Of a stretch of DNA of 64,000 nt, positions 44,801 to 60,400 are shown piece by piece. The notes under the pieces were generated by a model, which was given only the letters and a program-made list of their open reading frames with translations, ran no database searches and was not told the origin of the DNA. This DNA is from Nematostella vectensis (lineage: Eukaryota > Cnidaria > Anthozoa > Actiniaria > Edwardsiidae), in NCBI RefSeq assembly GCF_932526225.1, contig NC_064047.1, positions 8,667,994-8,731,993 on the forward strand, given 5' to 3'. Position numbers and translations under genes: made by a program. How positions within the stretch are numbered: the stretch's first letter is position 1; every line of letters begins with the position of its first letter.

Positions 44801-47800
44801 ATTAGGCGGGAGTCTCAAGATTTTGGACCCCTTCCCCCGCTCTCCCGCGTTGAGCACCAAATCTCCGCTTTTTAGCAATTTTTATCGCTTCCAACAAATT
44901 ATTCTATAGAAAATCGTCATTTTGCCTATTTTCTAAAAATTCCCTTGCGTAGCACAATTTATCTAGCACCCTCGTCAGATCTATAAGTGGATTTGTTTAT
45001 GAGAGCTTCTATTCGTCAAACGCCTGCAAGGTTATACCCCCTCCCCCCCAAAAAAGAATATACCCCACCCCTCAAATATACCCCCAAAATTCTCAAGCCT
45101 TGAGATTTTCGGAGGTTGACAGGTATGTAACAAATCAAACTGATCATCACCCCTAGATTTGTGAGCCTTCAGAGTATCATTTCCATCCAGCGGTTTTCCT
45201 GCTCCAGACCAAGTTTTACCAGGTTCATCTTTCGTCAGTAGTAAGTCAACTTTGCCCGTATCATTGGCTATTCGAACTGAAACAAAAAAAAAACATAATT
45301 TAGCTATAGCTAATTCATAATAAGGTTAAAATTAAAAGGGTACAGTACATGTTAGTGACAGTGGAATATACTTGTATTCAAAATGAGGTTACAATCAAAG
45401 AATCCTTGTGCTGTAACCTGCATTGCATCATGAGTAATGTATAAAATGACAAGAACACTGTCGTCGAGGGATAAAGAAATCACCTTCTTGGTTTGCTTGT
45501 TTACCCAAAACTAATAACCAGTTCAATCTTGCAAAAGGTACATAAAAATTGTTTATTCTAACAGTGGCATGGAAAGTGGATGGTTTGTGCGATGTTCTGT
45601 TGTTCAGCGCAAAAAAAACATTGTCCAAGACTTGATTAAAGCCGCATTGTCACCAGTTTACTTCCGGAGGTCCGACAGCAACCTCAACTTTTAAAATACA
45701 AAAGAATCTATTGGAATCCGAAATATTAAACAGGCCATCCGCTCTAAATTATCAATCACATCCTCAAAGAAACTTCCAATAGACACACTGCTTTCAATAT
45801 TTTTAAATATTTTTCGCGTTTTCCGTTAAAAATCATCGGATGTTAGGTAATCGACCGGAAGTGAACTGGTGACAATGCGGCTTTAAATGCCAAGGTGGTA
45901 GCTTCCTCCGCAGGCGTCTTGAGTGATTTAGGAAAAGGCTTCTTTCAATTTCGGGCTTCCTGTGGCGTGTTCAAGAAAGAGTAGGGGCCTGGGTTAGAGG
46001 GAAAGATTGATCTCATTTCTTTTGTCCCCCTCCCCTCTTCCGGCTTCCGGTTCAATTACATACCTTGTTGATTGGATACTTTTTCTTCGAGATCTGTTGA
46101 AAGTGATAATCAACATTGTATTATGCTGTTGAATTCAGTTCTGTAACTCTAAGTATAACGTCATCCTTACAGTAATCTTTTATAAATTTAAGAAAAAAAA
46201 CATTTTAGATGTATAAAATATTTGACTTTTGTACTCACCTAAATGTAACTGATAACTTTTCTCCCCAAGAATAAATATTGCATTAAGATCCTTCTGGTCT
46301 TTTAATTCCAAAATAATGCTATCCATTTGTATGTCCTGAAGAACAATAAACAATTGAATAGTTGAATTTAAAAATATTGCCATATTCAAGCTAGAATAGT
46401 TCAAATTAGTGAGATACACTTTTAAGTGTTTGAGTTATTGAGGTTCCCTTTTGTAGTTTTACAATTTCAAGTTCATTTTTTTTATTTACATTAAAAATCA
46501 AAATGTCCAAACCTGAACAGTGCAATACATAACCCATGCATTGATTTTTTATCTAATTATCTATTAATTATTTCTGATAACCAAAAATTAATTATGTACC
46601 TTGGCCCTTGTGTAGACAGCAATTGTTACAATCCTGTCGTTCTGGTACCAATCATATCTATAAGCAAGGAACATATGTATTTAGGGAGGAATAAATCAGG
46701 GAGGAATGGAGGTGCAACTGCATATCATGATCTTTGTGCTATAATTAGATAAAAGATGATGGTTTTACTTCAAACTATTATGTTTAAATCAAATCGACAA
46801 AAAATAACACCACCTACACAAAATGTCTAATAACCTCATATCATGATAACCAATATCCTTGAAATAACAATCAACATGCATGGTCCCAGCAAAATTAAAG
46901 TACCATGTGTGAAATCTTGATGTAACGATATTGGGCATAACCATATTCTTCAAGAATTTATAACGTTATTACAATAAAAATAAAAATAAATAAAAAATAG
47001 GGGCATTAGTCTGTTTTTGCACTCTGTTCAATGCTTATTTCTGCCAATGGTGGGAGGGGGTAGGGATTATACTTTGACTGGTGCATTATGCAAAGAAGAC
47101 AAAAAGTTACATTTAAAGCACATCGTACTATCTTTTTTTATAATATAAAGTCAGTAAAACTTTTCAGAATTAATAGATTCGAGATGGCCTTTTAATAGGA
47201 GTGCTATATATAATACCCATTTATGGTACCTTATACTTGAGTCTTGATGAGGCTTCAATAATACTGATCCACTTGCTGGCGAAGGAAAATACAAAAGGTT
47301 TTCTGGTTATGGCAGAAATGTATTATTTGCATCACACATATCATGAATTCTCACTTATGTATGTATTTAATTTTTATCTGCTCATTCAAAATATGGTATA
47401 GGATTTTAATTTGCAAGCATGTTGTCAAATTTTCATGGTGTTATAATTACTTTGCAGAAATCTAGCATTGCATGACGTTAAAAGTACCAGAAAATTAAAA
47501 AAAATAGTTTCAAAAAGTGTGACAATACAAAAGTGGACAAAAAAGTGAAAAAGGTTTTCACGTATTTTTCAGGTGTTTTTAAAAGCACCCCAAACAATTT
47601 GCATACATGTACCAGTGAAGCCTCCCTCAAAGGTGTTTTTAAAAGCACCCCAAACAATTTGCATACATGTACCAGTGAAGCCTCCCTCACAGGGAGGCTA
47701 GTACCAGTGTTACTTGAATAAAAGTAAATCTTTGGGACCTATATGAATTAAAAAGATCCCTTCTCATAGAAACAATAAAATATGAGGGTTAAACAGCTTC

Positions 47801-48321
47801 TGTCAGCCACTATTTTGTTATCCTAGCAAAGTACCAAGTGTGAAAAGGCAACTTTCATCGGCTGATTTGCAGAAGCCAATACAATTTTTCGATTGAATTT
47901 GGTAAATAAAGTTTTGAACTCTGTTTATAGATGGTTATTTTTGAGATTTTAACACAACATTGTTCCTTCCAATTCTAAATAAAAACAATAACAAAGGTGT
48001 GAAGTGCTAAGGTGAGTTCTACAAAAGATCCTGCACTAACCTGTAGTTATTGGTGCTAACAGACTGTTTGCCGACCTGATAGATGCATTAGACCTCAAAG
48101 ATCCTCTAGACCCTGTTCTGGGAGGGCCCATTTTAGGCACCCCAACTAAAGGTCCAATAAAGCACTTCTCCATCATTGATTCTGCATTGACCCATTTATG
48201 AACCTAAGCAGGCAAAAAATAGGAGAATCAATTGCATTTCTTGTAGCACATGTACAGTATCTATGAAGGCATAAAAAAAACATAAAATTTGGTTTTAGAG
48301 CATCCTATGTACTCACTACTC

Positions 48322-48404
<83 letters not shown>

Positions 48405-51400
48405 TATATTTATTTATTTATTTATTTATTTGCATTAAGATTGCCCATCCTGGAGCTGAGGAATGCAAGTTTCTTTTGAGCTCACATTCAACAACTACAT
48501 TCAACAAGTCAAAAGCAGGGCCAAGAAAGAGAGAGATTATCTACTGAGAAGAAGAGGGGTCATAAGCACGTTATCTTGGCATATAAGAAATATGATTTAA
48601 AGGTGAAGGATTGTGATTCACAATTCACAAGTATATGAAATATTCGCCACCATGGGGAACGTAGTTAGCAATAGAATTTGCCACATGGGGAAGGAATTCG
48701 CATTTTGCGAAGTGGCGAGTGCTAGTACTCTGTGTTGTATCAAGCTCTGCCTAATAGCAAGAGCTAAAACTCTGGTTTCCCACTCTTTTATCATATTGAG
48801 TAGAACCCTGCTAATCCAGAACTCCAGAAGACAACCATCACCATTGGACCGCACATAATAGACCACCATAGAGTGGTTAAAATCTTCACATAATAGACCA
48901 ACATAGAGTGGTTAAAATCTTCACATAATAGACCACCATAGAGTGGTTAAAATCTTCACATAATAGACCACCATAGAGTGGTTAAAATCTTCACATAATA
49001 GACCATCATAGAGTGGTTAAAATCTTCACATAATAGACCACCACAGAGTGGTTAAAATCTTCACATAATAGACCACCATAGAGTGGTTAAAATCTTCACA
49101 TAATAGACCACCATAGAGTGGTTAAAGTCTTTTCACATAATAGACCACCATAGAGTGGTTAAAGTCTTCACATAATAGACCACCATAGAGTGGTTAAAAT
49201 CTTCACATAATAGACCACCATAGAGTGGTTAAAATCTTCACATAATAGACCACCATAGAGTGGTTAAAATCTTCACATAATAGACCACCATAGAGTGGTT
49301 AAAATCTTCACATAATAGACCACCATAGAGTGGTTAAAATCTTCACATAATAGACCACCATAGAGTGGTTAAAATCTTCACATAATAGACCACCATAGAG
49401 TGGTTAAAATCTTCACATAATAGACCACCATAGAGTGGTTAAAATCTTCACATAATAGACCACCATAGAGTGGTTAAAATCTTCACATAATAGACCACCA
49501 AAGAGTGGTTAAAATCTTCACATAATAGACCAAAATAGAGTGGTTAAAATCTTCACATAATAGACCACCATAGAGTGGTTAAAATCTTCACATAATAGAC
49601 CACCATAAAGTGGTTAAAATCTTCACATAATAGACCACCATAGAGTGGTTAAAATCTTCACATAATAGACCACCATAGAGTGGTTAAAATCTTCACATAA
49701 TAGACCAAAATAGAGTGGTTAAAATCTTCACATAATAGACCACCAAAGAGTGGTTAAAATCTTCACATAATAAATCACCATAGAGTGGTTAAAATCTTCA
49801 CATAATAGACCATCATAGAGTGGTTAAAATCTTCACATAATAGACCACCATAGAGTGGTTAAAATCTTCACATAATAGACCACCATAGAGTGGTTAAAAT
49901 CTTCACATAATAGACCACCATAGAGTGGTTAAAATCTTCACATAATAGACCACCAAAGAGTGGTTAAAATCTTCACATAATAGACCACCATAGAGTGGTT
50001 AAAATCTTCACATAATAGACCACCATAGAGTGGTTAAAATCTTCACATAATAGACCACCATAGAGTGGTTAAAATCTTCACATAATAGACCATCATAGAG
50101 TGGTTAAAATCTTCACATAATAGACCACCACAGAGTGGTTAAAATCTTCACATAATAGACCACCAAAGAGTGGTTAAAATCTTCACAAAATAGACCACCA
50201 TAGAGTGGTTAAAGTCTTTTCACATAATAGACCACCATAGAGTGGTTAAAGTCTTCACATAATAGACCACCATAGAGTGGTTAAAATCTTCACATAATAG
50301 ACCACCATAGAGTGGTTAAAATCTTCACATAATAGACCACCATAGAGTGGTTAAAATCTTCACATAATAGACCACCATAGAGTGGTTAAAATCTTCACAT
50401 AATAGACCACCATAGAGTGGTTAAAATCTTCACATAATAGACCACCATAGAGTGGTTAAAATCTTCACATAATAGACCACCATAGAGTGGTTAAAATCTT
50501 CACATAATAGACCACCATAGAGTGGTTAAAATCTTCACATAATAGACCACCAAAGAGTGGTTAAAATCTTCACATAATAGACCAAAATAGAGTGGTTAAA
50601 ATCTTCACATAATAGACCATCATAGAGTGGTTAAAATCTTCACATAATAGACCACCATAGAGTGGTTAAAATCTTCACATAATAGACCACCATAGAGTGG
50701 TTTAAAATCTTCACATAATAGACCACCATAGAGTGGTTAAAATCTTCACATAATAGACCAAAATAGAGTGGTTAAAATCTTCACATAATAGACCACCAAA
50801 GAGTGGTTAAAATCTTCACATAATAGACCACCATAGAGTGGTTAAAATCTTCACATAATAGACCATCATAGAGTGGTTAAAATCTTCACATAATAGACCA
50901 CCATAGAGTGGTTAAAATCTTCACATAATAGACCACCATAGAGTGGTTAAAATCTTCACATAATAGACCACCATAGAGTGGTTAAAATCTTCACATAATA
51001 GACCACAATAGAGTGGTTAAAATCTTCACATAATAGACCACCATAGAGTGGTTAAAATCTTCACATAATAGACCACCATAGAGTGGTTAAAATCTTCACA
51101 TAATAGACCACCATAAAGTGGTTAAAATCTTCACATAATAGACCACCATAGAGTGGTTAAAATCTTTGCATAATAGACCACCATAGAGTGGTTAAAATCT
51201 TCACATAATAGACCTTCATAGAGTAGTTAAAATCTTCACATAATAGACCACCATAGAGTGGTTAAAATCTTCACATAATAGACCACCATAGAGTGGTTAA
51301 AATCTTCACATAATAGACCACCATAGAGTGGTTAAAATCTTCACATAATAGACCACCATAGAGTGGTTAAAATCTTCACATAATAGACCACCATAGAGTG

Positions 51401-54400
51401 GTTAAAATCTTCACATAAAAGACCACCATAGAGTGGTTAAAATCTTCACATAATAGACCATCATAGAGTGGTTAAAATCTTCACATAATAGACCACCATA
51501 GAGTGGTTAAAATCTTCACATAATAGACCACCATAGAGTGGTTAAAATCTTCACATAATAGACCACCATAGAGTGGTTAAAATCTTCACATAATAGACCA
51601 CCATAGAGTGGTTAAAATCTTCACATAATAGACCATCATAGAGTGGTTAAAATCTTTACATAATAGACCACCATAGAGTGGTTAAAATCTTCACATAATA
51701 GACCATCATAGAGTGGTTAAAATCTTCACATAATAGACCACCATAGAGTGGTTAAAATCTTCACATAATAGACCACCATAGAGTGGTTAAAATCTTCACA
51801 TAATAGACCACCATAGAGTGGTTAAAATCTTCACATAATAGACCACCATAGAGTGGTTAAAATCTTCACATAATAGACCACCATAGAGTGGTTTAAAATC
51901 TTCACATAATAGACCAAAATAGAGTGGTTAAAATCTTCACATAATAGACCACCAAAGAGTGGTTAAAATCTTCACATAATAGACCACCATAGAGTGGTTA
52001 AAATCTTCACATAATAGACCATCATAGAGTGGTTAAAATCTTCACATAATAGACCACCATAGAATGGTTAAAATCTTCACATAATAGACCACCATAGAGT
52101 GGTTAAAATCTTCACATAATAGACCACCATAGAGTGGTTTAAAATCTTCACATAATAGGACCACCATAGAGTGGTTAAAATCTTCACATAATAGACCACC
52201 ATAGAGTGGTTAAAATCTTCACATAATAGACCACCATAGAGTGGTTAAAATCTTCACATAATAGACCACCATAGAGTGGTTAAAATCTTTGCATAATAGA
52301 CCACCATAGAGTGGTTAAAATCTTCACATAATAGACCTTCATAGAGTAGTTAAAATCTTCACATAATAGACCACCATAGAGTGGTTAAAATCTTCACATA
52401 ATAGACCACCATAGAGTGGTTAAAATCTTCACATAATAGACCACCATAGAGTGGTTAAAATCTTCACATAATAGACCACCATAGAGTGGTTAAAATCTTC
52501 ACATAATAGACCACCATAGAGTGGTTAAAATCTTCACATAAAAGACCACCATAGAGTGGTTAAAATCTTCACATAATAGACCATCATAGAGTGGTTAAAA
52601 TCTTCACATAATAGACCACCATAGAGTGGTTAAAATCTTCACATAATAGACCACCATAGAGTGGTTAAAATCTTCACATAATAGACCACCATAGAGTGGT
52701 TAAAATCTTCACATAATAGACCACCATAGAGTGGTTAAAATCTTCACATAATAGACCATCATAGAGTGGTTAAAATCTTTACATAATAGACCACCATAGA
52801 GTGGTTAAAATCTTCACATAATAGACCATCATAGAGTGGTTAAAATCTTCACATAATAGACCACCATAGAGTGGTTAAAATCTTCACATAATAGACCACC
52901 ATAGAGTGGTTAAAATCTTCACATAATAGACCACCATAGAGTGGTTAAAATCTTCACATAATAGACCACCATAGAGTGGTTAAAATCTTCACATAAAAGA
53001 CCACCATAGAGTGGTTAAAATCTTCACATAATAGACCATCATAGAGTGGTTAAAATCTTCACATAATAGACCACCATAGAGTGGTTAAAATCTTCACATA
53101 ATAGACCACCATAGAGTGGTTAAAATCTTCACATAATAGACCACCATAGAGTGGTTAAAATCTTCACATAATAGACCACCATAGAGTGGTTAAAATCTTC
53201 ACATAATAGACCATCATAGAGTGGTTAAAATCTTTACATAATAGACCACCATAGAGTGGTTAAAATCTTCACATAATAGACCATCATAGAGTGGTTAAAA
53301 TCTTCACATAATAGACCACCATAGAGTGGTTAAAATCTTCACATAATAGACCACCATAGAGTGGTTAAAATCTTCACATAATAGACCACCATAGAGTGGT
53401 TAAAATCTTCACATAATAGACCACCATAGAGTGGTTAAAATCTTCACATAATAGACCACCATAGAGTGGTTAAAATCTTCACATAATAGACCAAAATAGA
53501 GTGGTTAAAATCTTCACATAATAGACCACCAAAGAGTGGTTAAAATCTTCACATAATAGACCACCATAGAGTGGTTAAAATCTTCACATAATAGACCATC
53601 ATAGAGTGGTTAAAATCTTCACATAATAGACCACCATAGAATGGTTAAAATCTTCACATAATAGACCACCATAGAGTGGTTAAAATCTTCACATAATAGA
53701 CCACCATAGAGTGGTTAAAATTTTCACATAATAGACCACCATAGAGTGGTTAAAATCTTCACATAATAGACCACCATAGAGTGGTTAAAATCTTCACATA
53801 ATAGACCACCATAGAGTGGTTAAAATCTTCACATAATAGACCACCATAGAGTGGTTAAAATCTTTGCATAATAGACCACCATAGAGTGGTTAAAATCTTC
53901 ACATAATAGACCTTCATAGAGTAGTTAAAATCTTCACATAATAGACCACCATAGAGTGGTTAAAATCTTCACATAATAGACCACCATAGAGTGGTTAAAA
54001 TCTTCACATAATAGACCACCATAGAGTGGTTAAAATCTTCACATAATAGACCACCATAGAGTGGTTAAAATCTTCACATAATAGACCACCATAGAGTGGT
54101 TAAAATCTTCACATAAAAGACCACCATAGAGTGGTTAAAATCTTCACATAATAGACCATCATAGAGTGGTTAAAATCTTCACATAATAGACCACCATAGA
54201 GTGGTTAAAATCTTCACATAATAGACCACCAAAGAGTGGTTAAAATCTTCACATAATAGACCACCATAGAGTGGTTAAAATCTTCACATAATAGACCACC
54301 ATAGAGTGGTTAAAATCTTCACATAATAGACCTTCATAGAGTAGTTAAAATCTTCACATAATAGACCACCATAGAGTGGTTAAAATCTTCACATAATAGA

Positions 54401-57400
54401 CCACCATAGAGTGGTTAAAATCTTCACATAATAGACCACCATAGAGTGGTTAAAATCTTCACATAATAGACCACCATAGAGTGGTTAAAATCTTCACATA
54501 ATAGACCACCATAGAGTGGTTAAAATCTTCACATAAAAGACCACCATAGAGTGGTTAAAATCTTCACATAATAGACCATCATAGAGTGGTTAAAATCTTC
54601 ACATAATAGACCACCATAGAGTGGTTAAAATCTTCACATAATAGACCACCATAGAGTGGTTAAAATCTTCACATAATAGACCACCATAGAGTGGTTAAAA
54701 TCTTCACATAATAGACCACCATAGAGTGGTTAAAATCTTCACATAATAGACCATCATAGAGTGGTTAAAATCTTTACATAATAGACCACCATAGAGTGGT
54801 TAAAATCTTCACATAATAGACCATCATAGAGTGGTTAAAATCTTCACATAATAGACCACCATAGAGTGGTTAAAATCTTCACATAATAGACCACCATAGA
54901 GTGGTTAAAATCTTCACATAATAGACCACCATAGAGTGGTTAAAATCTTCACATAATAGACCACCATAGAGTGGTTAAAATCTTCACATAATAGACCACC
55001 ATAGAGTGGTTAAAATCTTCACATAATAGACCAAAATAGAGTGGTTAAAATCTTCACATAATAGACCACCAAAGAGTGGTTAAAATCTTCACATAATAGA
55101 CCACCATAGAGTGGTTAAAATCTTCACATAATAGACCATCATAGAGTGGTTAAAATCTTCACATAATAGACCACCATAGAATGGTTAAAATCTTCACATA
55201 ATAGACCACCATAGAGTGGTTAAAATCTTCACATAATAGACCACCATAGAGTGGTTAAAATCTTCACATAATAGACCACCATAGAGTGGTTAAAATCTTC
55301 ACATAATAGACCACCATAGAGTGGTTAAAATCTTCACATAATAGACCACCATAGAGTGGTTAAAATCTTCACATAATAGACCACCATACAGTGGTTAAAA
55401 TCTTTGCATAATAGACCACCATAGAGTGGTTAAAATCTTCACATAATAGACCTTCATAGAGTAGTTAAAATCTTCACATAATAGACCACCATAGAGTGGT
55501 TAAAATCTTCACATAATAGACCACCATAGAGTGGTTAAAATCTTCACATAATAGACCACCATAGAGTGGTTAAAATCTTCACATAATAGACCACCATAGA
55601 GTGGTTAAAATCTTCACATAATAGACCACCATAGAGTGGTTAAAATCTTCACATAAAAGACCACCATAGAGTGGTTAAAATCTTCACATAATAGACCATC
55701 ATAGAGTGGTTAAAATCTTCACATAATAGACCACCATAGAGTGGTTAAAATCTTCACATAATAGACCACCATAGAGTGGTTAAAATCTTCACATAATAGA
55801 CCACCATAGAGTGGTTAAAATCTTCACATAATAGACCACCATAGAGTGGTTAAAATCTTCACATAATAGACCATCATAGAGTGGTTAAAATCTTTACATA
55901 ATAGACCACCATAGAGTGGTTAAAATCTTCACATAATAGACCATCATAGAGTGGTTAAAATCTTTACATAATAGACCACCATAGAGTGGTTAAAATCTTC
56001 ACATAATAGACCATCATAGAGTGGTTAAAATCTTCACATAATAGACCACCATAGAGTGGTTAAAATCTTCACATAATAGACCACCATAGAGTGGTTAAAA
56101 TCTTCACATAATAGACCACCATAGAGTGGTTAAAATCTTCACATAATAGACCACCATAGAGTGGTTAAAATCTTCACTTAATAGACCACCATAGAGTGGT
56201 TAAAATCTTCACATAATAGACCAAAATAGAGTGGTTAAAATCTTCACATAATAGACCACCAAAGAGTGGTTAAAGTCTTCACATAATAGACCACCATAGA
56301 GTGGTTAAAATCTTCACATAATAGACCATCATAGAGTGGTTAAAATCTTCACATAATAGACCACCATAGAGTGGTTAAAATCTTCACATAATAGACCACC
56401 ATAGAGTGGTTAAAATCTTCACATAATAGACCACCATAGAGTGGTTAAAATCTTCACATAATAGACCACCATAGAGTGGTTAAAATCTTCACATAATAGA
56501 CCACCATAGAGTGGTTAAAATCTTCACATAATAGACCACCATAGAGTGGTTAAAATCTTCACATAATAGACCACCATAGAGTGGTTAAAATCTTCACATA
56601 ATAGACCATCATAGAGTGGTTAAAATCTTCACATAATAGACCACCATAGAGTGGTTAAAATCTTCACATAATAGACCACCATAGAGTGGTTAAAATCTTC
56701 ACATAATAGACCACCATAGAGTGGTTAAAATCTTCACATAATAGACCACCATAGAGTGGTTAAAATCTTCACATAACAGACCATCATAGAGTGGTTAAAA
56801 TCTTTACATAATAGACCACCATAGAGTGGTTAAAATCTTCACATAATAGACCATCCTAGAGTGGTTAAAATCTTCACATAACAGACCACCATAGAGTGGT
56901 TAAAATCTTCACATAATAGACCACCATAGAGTGGTTAAAATCTTCACATAATAGACCACCATAGAGTGGTTAAAATCTTCACATAATAGACCACCATAGA
57001 GTGGTTAAAATCTTCACATAATAGACCATCATAGAGTGGTTAAAATCTTCACATAATAGACCACCATAGAGTGGTTAAAATCTTTACATAATAGACCAAA
57101 ATAGAGTGGTTAAAATCTTCACATAATAGACCACCAAAGAGTGGTTAAAATCTTCACATAATAGACCACCATAGAGTGGTTAAAATCTTCACATAATAGA
57201 CCATCATAGAGTGGTTAAAATCTTCACATAATAGACCACCATAGAGTGGTTAAAATCTTCACATAACAGACCACCATAGAGTGGTTAAAATCTTCACATA
57301 ATAGACCACCATAAAGTGGTTAAAATCTTCACATAATAGACCACCATAGAGTGGTTAAAATCTTTGCATAATAGACCACCATAGAGTGGTTAAAATCTTC

Positions 57401-60400
57401 ACATAATAGACCTTCATAGAGTAGTGAAAATCTTCACATAATAGACCACCATAGAGTGGTTAAAATCTTCACATAATAGACCACCATAGAGTGGTTAAAA
57501 TCTTCACATAATAGACCACCATAGAGTGGTTAAAGTCTTTTCACATAATAGACCACCATAGAGTGGTTAAAGTCTTCACATAATAGACCACCATAGAGTG
57601 GTTAAAATCTTCACATAATAGACCACCATAGAGTGGTTAAAATCTTCACATAATAGACCACCATAGAGTGGTTAAAATCTTCACATAATAGACCACCATA
57701 GAGTGGTTAAAATCTTCACATAACAGACCATCATAGAGTGGTTAAAATCTTTACATAATAGACCACCATAGAGTGGTTAAAATCTTCACATAATAGACCA
57801 CCAAAGAGTGGTTAAAATCTTCACATAATAGACCACCACAGAGTGGTTAAAATCTTCACATAATAGACCACCATAGAGTGGTTAAAATCTTCACATAATA
57901 GACCACCATGATAGAGTGGTCAAAATCTTCACATAATAGACCACCATAGAGTGGTTAAAATCTTCACATAATAGACCACCATAGAGTGGTTAAAGTCTTC
58001 ACATAATAGACCACCATAGAGTGGTTAAAATCTTCACATAATAGACCACCATAGAGTGGTTAAAATCTTCACATAATAGACCACCATAGAGTGGTTAAAA
58101 TCTTCACATAATAGACCACCATAGAGTGGTTAAAATTTTCACATAATAGACCATCATAGAGTGGTTGAAATCTTCACATAATAGACCATCATAGAGTGGT
58201 TAAAATCTTCACATAATAGACCACCATAGAGTGGTTAAAATCTTCACATAATAGACCACCATAAAGTGGTTAAAATCTTCACATAATAGACCACCAAAGA
58301 GCAGTTAAAATCTTCACATAATAGACCACCATAGAGTGGTTAAAATCTTCACATAAAACAGACGCTTCATTTGAACTCCATTTCAGAAAAACACCATCAC
58401 TGCAAGTGAACAGCTCAATATAACAGGTGCATTTTTTTCTGTCTCAATGAGTGGTATGATGGCTCAGTGGTACGGGCTTCGCTTCTCAAGCAAGAGGACC
58501 AGGGTACAAACCCAGGTCAGGTCAGGTCAACTTGGGATTTTTTTTTTTCAGAAAACCTTGCACAAACCTAGCTAACCAACCTATTATTGTGGGATTTTAA
58601 AGAACCACTGAAGAAGGCACAGTCCATTTTCAGTGTCCGTACTTTGCGGCATAACCAAAAGGGCATTAACATACTAACAGTCTTTCATCCCACGGCAAAA
58701 AAAGTCGAGTTTGCACCTAGCGCAAACTCGAATATCCGGGGCAAACTTGGAATATTCCATTTGTCTGCGCGTGTCTTCCCTGAGAGAATATTCCGTGTCT
58801 TACACGTCTTACATGGGTAGAAGGGAGCGATAACGTATTATCGCTCCCTTTATATGTGCATACCTAAATATCCCTTAGGTTTTCCTATAGGTGATTATCT
58901 GCGCTTTCTCAAGTATTCGCTGCATCTTACGCTAGTATTCGCTAGCGTAAGCGCGTGTCTTCCGCAGTACAGACAAGGTGATTACATGCGCATATCTAAA
59001 TATTCACCTGGTTTTCCTATAGGTGATTATTTGCGCTTTTTCGAGTGTTCACTGCGTCTTTCGCTAGTACTCACTTGCGCAAACTTGTGTCCGTCGGGCA
59101 AACGTGGTGATAATTTGCGTTTGGAGACAGTAAAACTTTGGACATAATATTCATGTTAAAAATAGTTTATTAACAATTTTTTTACATGTAAGTCAGTGAA
59201 ATGTAAAATACAAGTGCATGATGTCTTCAGAATAACAAATCCTACAACATGCTTACATAGTTAGTAGTAGATGGGTTGCTAAGCCAGTGATAAAAACATA
59301 AATAGGTTCTATAGCTAACTTCACGTTACATCAATAGTCAGCACTTAGTGAGGCAGTACTAAGTATCAGTACTAAGTTCAATTAACAAACTGATTTATTA
59401 AAAAAATAAAAATTTATAAACCTATGCAACAAATTGTAATATTCAGAGTGCAGTATGTAGTCAAGCCAGAACACAAGGGAACAATGAATTTCGGTTGTAG
59501 TGATGAATACGCTAAAGAGTTTTCCAGTGTTTTATGAACCATTCTATTATAATTTTATCAAAAGAACACATTTATTATGTTTAAGGTGACGCGGGTTCGA
59601 TGGTTTATATTTTGTTTATGAAATTCAAACAAAGACTTGTTGTGCTAATATTTGTAATCCATCGAATCCTAAAAGCCAGAAACCACAGTTACAACAATAT
59701 ACCTGTTTGAAATACCAAGCCAGCTATTGCCGAATTTGGCATTTCATTGAAAGCACCAGTTTCGATAAAACATATACTGCTTAGTATATATCTAAAGAAG
59801 AGTGGTCTTATGCAAGTTCATCGATATCAGCGCTTTCAAAGAAAAGGCATATACATTTGGCAATTTGCTTGTTATAATCTCTAAACAGCTATTTTTAGTC
59901 CATGGTATTTGGCTTTTCAGGGTTCAAAAGAATTGTGAAACCTGTGTTAAAACAAGTTCGTATCAGCACGGTTATAATAGCATAGCTGTTATTTCGCGTC
60001 TGTTACAGAGGGGTTTGTTAATACATGAACACGCGAAAGCACACTTACAAACAGGAAGAAAGCTCTGCTAGCAGGGTTGAGGGCCTAAACATTCAAAGCT
60101 ATCAGAAGGCGCTTGTAGAGCACCTACTAAGTTAAAGGCATGACAAATAATAATTACTAATTTTACACTTACCACAAACATCATACTGTAGTCCTTGTAG
60201 TCCCTTTTCATGCAGAAAAAAAGAGAGGAAAAATTTATTTACTATTTGTATTTAAAAACAAAGAAAAACAAAACAAGAGCAACACACTAGACAGCAAAAG
60301 TGATAAAAGTTCATTGTTATCCAGCCTAGTTTTTATATACGATGCTCAGTAATACTCTACACTGCAAAATTGATAAGTTTATAAACAGTATGGACAGCAC

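Noticed and set aside
48852-58358. CRISPR-like array of regular 35-bp repeats
   Set aside because: There are no unique spacers: units are contiguous head to tail in a eukaryotic intron, so this is a satellite.
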